The notes under the pieces are model-generated. The model did no database searches and was not told where the DNA came from. It saw only the letters and a list, made by a program, of their open reading frames with translations. 19,838 bases of DNA from Synergistaceae bacterium (GTDB lineage: Bacteria; Synergistota; Synergistia; Synergistales; Aminobacteriaceae), in contig JAISSA010000088.1 of NCBI GenBank assembly GCA_031273365.1, positions 1-19,838 on the forward strand, read 5' to 3'. The position numbers and the translations under genes are program-made. Below are positions 15,261 through 19,838 of the stretch, one piece after another (the stretch's first letter is position 1; each line of letters opens with the position of its first letter).

Positions 15261-16715
15261 ATGAAAAAGATGAAAAGAAATATCGTCGGTGCGGTTCTTC
15301 TCATTGCGGCGGGCCTCGCCCTTTTTCTGGCGGAGAGGACCTTCCTTTCTCCCCCGATTCCGGACAGCCTGTTCGAAACCGCGACGGCGGACGAGATCAA
15401 ACAGGCCCTGAAGCGGGGACTCAACGTCGACAGGCGCAACGCAGAAGGCCGTACGCCCCTGTTTCTGGCGGCGATGAACAATCCGGACCCCGACGTCATC
15501 CGTGCGCTGATCGCCGCGGGCTCGGACGTGGAGGCCGCGGCGCCGGACGGCGTGACGCCCCTCGCGGCCGCGGCCGGGTTTAACCCCAACGTCGAGGTCA
15601 TCGAAATCCTGATCGAGGCCGGCGCCGACGTCAATGCGCTGGATAACAGAGGAAACTGTATTCTGATCGGGGCTCTGACCTGCAACAGGAACCTCGACGT
15701 CTCGCGTACCCTGATACGGTCGGGAGCCAATATGAACGCCTATAAGGCGAGCCTCGACGTTACGCTTGTTTTTACCGTGCTGACGGGCAATTTTTCGACT
15801 CCCGACATGTGCGAAATCGTGCGCATGATGGGGGAGGCGGGCGCGGATTATAACTTCGAAAACAACGACGGGACCACGCCGCTGCTGCTGGCCATTACGC
15901 TCGATCTCCCGGTCGAGGTGATCCGGACCCTGATCGACTGCGGAGCGGACGTCAGGCGTCCGAACAGAAACGGGATGCGGCCGCTGGCCGTCGTGGCGCT
16001 GAGCTCCCTGAAGGCCGACAACATTCTCGTGCTGCTGAACGCGGGCGCGGGCGTCGACGACCGCAACGGGGAGAGGAAGGTGACGGCGCTGATGTGCGCC
16101 GCTGCCGCGAACGTCAATCCGGATGTGATTTCCGCGCTGATCGCGGGGGGCGCGGATTTCAATCTGAAGGATTCCCTGGGAAACACGGCGCTCGTCCTGG
16201 CGGCCAGGTATAACGGAGCCTTTGGCCCTCTGAGGGCGCTGATCGCCGCCGGCGCGTCGGTGAACGTCCGCAACGACGAGGGGTGGACCCCCCTGATGTA
16301 CGCCATCCGCGACAACTCCAACTCCGTTGTGGTGAGAACGCTGATCCTGGAGGGGGCCGACGTCAACGCCGTCGCTCCGGACGGCAGCACGCCGCTGCTG
16401 CTGGCCGTCGCCGCGCAGAATTCCTCCATGCTGCTTCCGGCGCTTCTGGAGGCCGGGGCCGACGTCAACGTCGCCGACGCGAAAGGGGTGACGCCCCTGA
16501 TGCGGGCGCTGCAGGCGGACGTCAGCCCGACGGACATCCTGCGCCTGCTGAAGGCCGGGGCCGACATCGAAGCCGTGGACGCGTCGGGGAAAACGGCCAT
16601 GGCCTATATACGCCCCGCCGAGGGACGCCGACTTCCCAGCCGACGTGCTCAGGCGGCCCGCTTTTTCAGGGACGAGGAGTTTCTTCGGGCGCTCTCGGGC
16701 CGGACGTTTTTTTAA
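15261..16715 (+). CDS. Exported or membrane-anchored ankyrin-repeat protein with 34-residue repeats
   Basis: A 484-residue protein. Basic residues followed by a hydrophobic stretch (8-24) form a signal anchor or signal peptide, so the repeats should face the periplasm. From about 39 to 450 there are roughly eleven to twelve ankyrin repeats of the form xGxTPLxxA...VIxxLIxAGADVNA. The repeat glycines at 63, 97, 131, 204, 238, 307, 341, 375, 409 and 443 mostly recur every 34 residues, not the usual 33. The extra residue lies in the turn between the two helices (such as NNPDPDVI at 73-80). A basic, non-repeat tail follows (452-484). Ankyrin repeats bind proteins; no enzymatic domain is present, so a scaffold or inhibitor role is inferred. 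It is co-directional with its neighbours. Confidence 0.92.
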   Translation: MKKMKRNIVGAVLLIAAGLALFLAERTFLSPPIPDSLFETATADEIKQALKRGLNVDRRNAEGRTPLFLAAMNNPDPDVIRALIAAGSDVEAAAPDGVTPLAAAAGFNPNVEVIEILIEAGADVNALDNRGNCILIGALTCNRNLDVSRTLIRSGANMNAYKASLDVTLVFTVLTGNFSTPDMCEIVRMMGEAGADYNFENNDGTTPLLLAITLDLPVEVIRTLIDCGADVRRPNRNGMRPLAVVALSSLKADNILVLLNAGAGVDDRNGERKVTALMCAAAANVNPDVISALIAGGADFNLKDSLGNTALVLAARYNGAFGPLRALIAAGASVNVRNDEGWTPLMYAIRDNSNSVVVRTLILEGADVNAVAPDGSTPLLLAVAAQNSSMLLPALLEAGADVNVADAKGVTPLMRALQADVSPTDILRLLKAGADIEAVDASGKTAMAYIRPAEGRRLPSRRAQAARFFRDEEFLRALSGRTFF

Positions 16716-16725
16716 AAATTGAATC

Positions 16726-16748
16726 CCCTTTCGTAAAGGGTGACGCCT
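16726..16748 (+). promoter_or_regulatory. Hairpin sequestering the ribosome binding site of the J-domain-like gene
   Basis: CCCTTT (16726-16731) is perfectly complementary to AAAGGG (16735-16740) around CGT. AAAGGG is the only plausible Shine-Dalgarno sequence for the GTG start eight bases further on (16749). The hairpin begins eleven bases after the stop codon of the ankyrin gene, within reach of a ribosome terminating there, so the arrangement suggests translational coupling. Confidence 0.55.
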
Positions 16749-18101
16749 GTGGAAAATCTCCGGGCTCTGTTGGGGGTACACGCCTCTGCCGACATCGGCG
16801 AAATCGAGGAAGCCTATCGAAGCAGGAAGCGATTCTACGATCCGGGCCGCTTCGTGGAGGGCTCTCTGGAGTGGGAGTTTGCGCGTGCCCGAAACGCGGC
16901 TCTCGACAGGGCCTGGGCGGAGGCCTCGGCTGCGGCTCTTTCTCCCCGGCACGGCGCGGCGCGGTCGAAGGGCGCATACGAAACCGAATATGCAGAAGGA
17001 AGAGCCCTCCGGGAGCTTTCGCTCCTGTTTTTGTCGTGCCCGATTCTGGTCGCGCTCGTTCAGCTGCTGATTCCCTCCGTGCTCTCCGACGCGGCTCCGG
17101 GAGAGCTGCGGGGAGGCGTCCATTTTTTCGCCATGACCGTCGCCCTTCTGAGCTGTTCCATTTCCCTTCTGATTCGTCTTGCGCTCTTCGGGCGTCCTCG
17201 CGGGAGCCTGTCGGCGGCCCTCCTGTATTTTCTCCCGCCTCTTTTGTCCGCGGATTTGTCGGCGTCGTTGCTTCTTCACTTTTTCTTCAGGCTGCCCGGA
17301 CAGGAGTTTCAGTATATCCCGGCTTTATATCTTTGGGGCTGGGGCGCGTTTCCCGTCGTTCTCTGTACGCACTGCGCGATGCTGACCCTGCCGCTTCACG
17401 GAAAGAAGCGCAAAAGCGTTCCTCTTCTCCGGCGACTCGCGTCCTGCACCATGGGGTTGTTTCTTTCGACCGCCCTCAGCATGGCCGTCTGCGTCGCCTT
17501 CAACCGGGAGACGCTCCCCGTCGCGGAAGAAAACGCGAATTCCGCCGCGGCGGAGAAGCAGGAGAAGGAAGAGTGGCGACACCTCGAGCTTCTCGACGCG
17601 GGAGTCATGGAAATTCCGGCATCCTGGTACGTGGAGGACAGCAACGGAACACTCCGCAGCTTCGAGCAGGGACAGACCGTTCAGTACGTCCGCGAGGCGC
17701 TGACGGCGCATACCTTCGGGCTGCCGGAGCGGGGTCCGGACTTTGTCTTCGAGGTTTACGTCTACCGCTGGACGCGCCGTGACGGGAGCGGCCTGCCTCC
17801 TTCCAGCGAGGCCCTGAACAGGATGCAGGAGACGCAGGAGCAGGAGTTCGTGCAGCTCTTTCCCGACGTCACCGTGTTCGAAAAAACGCGGGATGACCGC
17901 GACGGACGCGCCGTAAGCGTCCTGACCGTGGAGACCCGCTCCATCCCGGGATACGTCGTGCGTCTCAAAAACCTGGTTTTCGAGGAGGACGGCAGACTGT
18001 TCTCTCTGACGCTGAGCTACCCTGCGGATGAGGAATCCGGGTGGACGACCCTGCTGGAGCGTATTCTCCGGCGCTGGCGCATCGGGGAGAGCATGGAATG
18101 A
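16749..18101 (+). CDS. Five-helix membrane protein with degenerate J-domain-like N terminus
   Basis: A 450-residue protein with no family I can name for the whole length. Residues 2-60 read like a DnaJ J-domain (LRALLGVHASADIGEIEEAY, then RKRFYDPGRF). The essential HPD tripeptide is YDP (30-32), so it should not stimulate DnaK ATPase in the normal way. Five hydrophobic segments follow (about 88-113, 124-147, 153-180, 191-214, 229-252). The C-terminal half (255-450) is soluble and begins with a Glu/Ala-rich linker. Its MEIPASWYVED (287-297) and later beta-strand pattern faintly recall DcrB/PsbP-like domains, a weak impression. The GTG at 16749 is preferred over the GTG at 16740 because AAAGGG lies eight bases before it. 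It stands between two ankyrin genes (gaps 33 and 28 bases). Confidence 0.82.
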   Translation: MENLRALLGVHASADIGEIEEAYRSRKRFYDPGRFVEGSLEWEFARARNAALDRAWAEASAAALSPRHGAARSKGAYETEYAEGRALRELSLLFLSCPILVALVQLLIPSVLSDAAPGELRGGVHFFAMTVALLSCSISLLIRLALFGRPRGSLSAALLYFLPPLLSADLSASLLLHFFFRLPGQEFQYIPALYLWGWGAFPVVLCTHCAMLTLPLHGKKRKSVPLLRRLASCTMGLFLSTALSMAVCVAFNRETLPVAEENANSAAAEKQEKEEWRHLELLDAGVMEIPASWYVEDSNGTLRSFEQGQTVQYVREALTAHTFGLPERGPDFVFEVYVYRWTRRDGSGLPPSSEALNRMQETQEQEFVQLFPDVTVFEKTRDDRDGRAVSVLTVETRSIPGYVVRLKNLVFEEDGRLFSLTLSYPADEESGWTTLLERILRRWRIGESME

Positions 18102-18129
18102 AAGAATATATCCCGGGGAGGAGATCGGC

Positions 18130-19200
18130 GTGAGCGTGAAGAAAGTCTTTGTTTTGCCGGCTTTTGTCTGGATCGTTTTTTTTCTGGTTTTTCCGTGTCC
18201 GTTTTTCGAGGGCACGGCGTCCGGCGCGTCGGATTTTCTGGAAATCTGCGCCGACGGAACGCCGGCGGAGGTCGAGGAGGCGATTGCGGGATGGGGGGAC
18301 GTCAACGCCCCGGACGAGAGCGGTTTTACGCCTCTGATGCTCGCCTCCAGCCTGAACAGGCCCGAAATCGTGGAGCTCCTGCTTCGCGCCTCCGCCGACG
18401 TGAGCGCGGCGGACGGAGACGGCTGGACGGCGCTGATGTGGTCGACGGCCAAAGCGGACGTGAAGGTTGTGGAGATGTTGATTGCCGCCGGGGCCGACGT
18501 GAACGTTCAGGCTTCCGGCTACATGACGCCTCTTTTGTCCGCCGTGCTCGAGGGCCGGGAGGACGTGGCGGAGAGCCTGGTCGCCGCGGGCGCTGACGTG
18601 AACGTCGGCAACGAGGAGGGAGTGACGCCTCTGATGCTGGCCTCCAGGAACAGGATGTACGGGACCGTGAACAGGCTCCTCGGCGCGGGGGCCGAGGTCG
18701 ATGCCGAGGACGGCGCGGGCTGGACCGCGCTCATGTGGATAGCGGTGAGCGGCGACGTCAAAGTCGCCGAGATGCTGTTCGAGGCGTCCGCCGACGTCAA
18801 CATCCCCGACAGAGATGGAAACACGCCCCTGATTTCCGCGGCGTACCGGGGCCACGCGGACCTGCTTTCGCTGATGATTCGTTCAGGCGCGAACGTCAAC
18901 GCGGCGAACGTCGATGGAGTCACGGCCCTTTTCATGACCGCCGAGTCCGGCCTGGGGCGGACCGTCGATATGCTCGCGGCCGCGGGCGCGCAGGTGGACG
19001 TCAGAGACGTGGACGGGCTCACGCCGCTCATGGCCGCGGCCCGAAAGGGCAATGCCGAGGTCGTTTCCGCCCTGCTGGCGGCGGGCGCGGACGTGGACGC
19101 GCAGGACGGCGACGGCTGGACCGCGCTGCAATACGCCACGGAATTCGGGCACCCTGAGACGGCGGCGCTGCTCTCCCAAAAAAGCAACGATAAAAAATAA
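18130..19200 (+). CDS. Exported ankyrin-repeat protein with canonical 33-residue repeats
   Basis: A 356-residue protein beginning at GTG 18130, six bases after AGGAG (18119-18123); the frame extends upstream into the preceding gene but without a ribosome binding site. Residues 4-22 are a hydrophobic signal core and TASGAS (29-34) offers a cleavage site, so the mature protein should be periplasmic. Nine ankyrin repeats run from about 63 to 350. The repeat glycines at 65, 98, 130, 164, 197, 230, 263, 296 and 329 have the normal period of 33. Repeats 2 and 5 are unusually alike (GWTALMW...DVKV.EML), hinting at an internal duplication of three repeats. No catalytic domain is present. It ends the gene run and is followed by repeat copy 4. 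A binding or scaffold role in the envelope is inferred. Confidence 0.92.
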   Translation: MSVKKVFVLPAFVWIVFFLVFPCPFFEGTASGASDFLEICADGTPAEVEEAIAGWGDVNAPDESGFTPLMLASSLNRPEIVELLLRASADVSAADGDGWTALMWSTAKADVKVVEMLIAAGADVNVQASGYMTPLLSAVLEGREDVAESLVAAGADVNVGNEEGVTPLMLASRNRMYGTVNRLLGAGAEVDAEDGAGWTALMWIAVSGDVKVAEMLFEASADVNIPDRDGNTPLISAAYRGHADLLSLMIRSGANVNAANVDGVTALFMTAESGLGRTVDMLAAAGAQVDVRDVDGLTPLMAAARKGNAEVVSALLAAGADVDAQDGDGWTALQYATEFGHPETAALLSQKSNDKK

Positions 19201-19234
19201 TCTCCACAGCTTAAGCTCAGGATTTAAGCCAAAT

Positions 19235-19306
19235 ACATGGGGCTCAGCCCCCCGGCAAAAGCCCCGCAGGGAATTTTTCTCAGTCCCCTGACCCCGTTAA
19301 TTTTCC
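19235..19306 (-). repeat. Dispersed two-hairpin intergenic repeat, copy 4 (inverted, altered loop)
   Basis: On the minus strand it begins TTAACGGGGTCAGGGGAC, and its far part matches copy 3 closely (GCTTTTGCCGGGGGGC then AGCCCCATGT). The first palindrome is changed: the centre is replaced by about ten bases including AGAAAAATT, leaving arms CAGGGGAC/TCCCTG. The second palindrome GGGGCT-C-AGCCCC is intact. It lies 34 bases after the second ankyrin gene. Confidence 0.85.
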
Positions 19307-19356
19307 CTGAAGCCGGTCGGCATAAGAACCGCAGGTAGAATTACTTTCAGACAAAT

Positions 19357-19386
19357 AGGTATAAACAAATACCTAAATAAAGGTAT
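19357..19386. promoter_or_regulatory. Alternating inverted half-sites AGGTAT / ATACCT / AGGTAT
   Basis: Three six-base elements alternate in orientation, each separated by exactly six A-rich bases: AGGTAT (19357-19362), ATACCT (19369-19374) and AGGTAT (19381-19386). The central element can pair with either neighbour, with arms extendable to seven bases. This could be a multi-site operator, or two mutually exclusive RNA hairpins. Confidence 0.55.
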
Positions 19387-19429
19387 TTTCCTCTGGGACC
19401 ACGTCGGGTAAGCTGATAGGATATCACCG

Positions 19430-19490
19430 TCACAGGGAACGAAGAATTTCTTCGGCAAAGAGTCTGAGAGCAGAGAGATTTCCTGTGACA
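19430..19490. other. Nested inverted repeat (possible structured RNA)
   Basis: GTCACAGG (19430-19437) pairs with CCTGTGAC (19483-19490). Within it CGAAGAA-T-TTCTTCG is a near-perfect palindrome that can fold as a hairpin. The remaining inner sequence is purine-rich. No known riboswitch or RNA class was recognised; there is no downstream T-run directly adjacent. Confidence 0.45.
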
Positions 19491-19512
19491 ATCCTTTGAT
19501 TTATCGGGTGTA

Positions 19513-19713
19513 GTGTGGTTTGGTGTGATTTTAATTTGGATTTGGTTTGGCCTTTTGTTAACACAGAAGTATTTTCACCTCGTGAATCGACGGTCTTGGC
19601 GGGATGCTCTCGAATTTCTTCGAGCCGGGGCCGTCGATTATTTATTCCCGATTTACGTTATCCTTTCTGCCGGAAGCCGACAAAAAGAGTTTCTCAGGAC
19701 TGTTTTTTCCTGA
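19513..19713 (+). pseudogene. Possible receiver-domain remnant (very tentative)
   Basis: A short frame beginning at a GTG without ribosome binding site encodes 66 residues. The middle reads RSWRDALEFLRAGAVDYLFP, close to the alpha4-beta5 region of CheY-like receivers, where 'ALxxLRAGAxDYLxKP' is common. The preceding receiver parts, including the phosphorylated Asp region, are absent in all frames I read, and the conserved Lys before Pro is missing. The start of the frame lies in a G/T-rich low-complexity stretch. It is either a decayed fragment of a response regulator or a chance resemblance. Confidence 0.25.
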
Positions 19714-19790
19714 CCAAAGCAGATCTTCGTGACCCGTCTTTGTATGATCCGTTATGGTATTTGCCCTTTCGGCGCAATCCGGGATCCCGG

Positions 19791-19838
19791 TTGTATAAGT
19801 TGTATAATATGAAGATAGCGATTGATTCGGAGGAGAGG
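19791..19838 (+). promoter_or_regulatory. Promoter-like element and ribosome binding site for a gene beyond the right edge
   Basis: TTGTATAAG is followed at once by TTGTATAAT (19791-19808), placing a perfect TATAAT at 19803-19808. The window ends in GGAGGAGAGG, a strong Shine-Dalgarno sequence, so a plus-strand gene should begin within about ten bases of the edge. No good -35 hexamer is seen at the right distance. Confidence 0.5.

Larger units (their letters stand above)
19307..19838. other. Structured non-coding gap at the right end of the window
   Basis: About 530 bases with no convincing gene, much richer in A/T than the coding parts. It contains an array of AGGTAT/ATACCT half-sites (19357-19386), a nested inverted repeat (19430-19490), a G/T-rich stretch (19507-19552), a short open frame with a receiver-domain-like stretch (19513-19713), and a promoter-like and Shine-Dalgarno-like end (19791-19838). 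The composition and leftover coding similarity suggest a decayed or regulatory region rather than a functional gene. Confidence 0.5.

Noticed and set aside
18028..18129. N-terminal extension of the second ankyrin gene into the preceding gene
   Set aside because: It would place the signal peptide in the middle of the protein; AGGAG lies six bases before the GTG at 18130.
18098..18133. Eleven-codon frame starting ATGAAAGAA between the J-like and second ankyrin genes
   Set aside because: Overlaps the previous stop and the next start, has no ribosome binding site and no meaningful sequence.
19464..19490. TPP riboswitch, suggested by CTGAGA near 19463
   Set aside because: The other obligatory block (GAACCTGA and following bases) is absent.
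1..19838. CRISPR array, transposase, integrase, attachment site, tRNA or rRNA
   Set aside because: No regularly spaced repeats with spacers, no DDE or recombinase motifs and no cloverleaf or rRNA sequence were seen.

Overview
This window looks like ordinary chromosome of a GC-rich Gram-negative (diderm) bacterium. The coding regions are strongly GC-biased and the intergenic gaps are AT-richer. An RND pump with a periplasmic adaptor and several exported proteins imply an envelope with two membranes. The arrays of ankyrin repeats with an 'NPxPxVI'-like inter-helix turn remind me of Synergistota, but that is an impression from the proteins and not a marker-gene result. No rRNA, tRNA, CRISPR array, insertion sequence or phage gene was seen.

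Layout. 1-1079 (minus) is a nearly complete membrane-anchored metallo-beta-lactamase-fold hydrolase of the UlaG/NAPE-PLD-like group, running off the left edge. Divergent from it is a leucyl aminopeptidase (pepA, 1344-2885) with a good sigma70-type promoter and its own terminator. 3236-7144 is a tightly overlapping three-gene operon: MoxR AAA+ ATPase, DUF58 protein and TgpA-type membrane transglutaminase. 7471-11694 is a two-gene RND efflux operon (periplasmic adaptor and pump) with no outer-membrane channel gene nearby, closed by a strong terminator. 11975-12490 is a UPF0316/DUF2179 membrane protein. 12636-14441 is a soluble diguanylate cyclase with three PAS-like segments.

14585-19200 is a closely spaced run of four genes: a deoxynucleoside kinase-like protein, an exported or anchored ankyrin protein with 34-residue repeats, a five-helix membrane protein with a degenerate J-domain-like N terminus, and a second exported ankyrin protein with canonical 33-residue repeats. 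The last three form the least familiar part of the window. Two envelope-side ankyrin proteins flank one membrane protein, and a hairpin hides the ribosome binding site of the middle gene.

The rest is non-coding but structured. Four copies of a two-hairpin intergenic repeat sit after four different transcription units, two in each orientation. There is a long inverted repeat downstream of the transglutaminase, a tandem 14-bp duplication upstream of moxR, and a 638-base right-hand gap. That gap carries alternating AGGTAT/ATACCT half-sites, a nested stem structure, a weak receiver-domain-like remnant, and a promoter plus Shine-Dalgarno sequence for a gene starting beyond the window.
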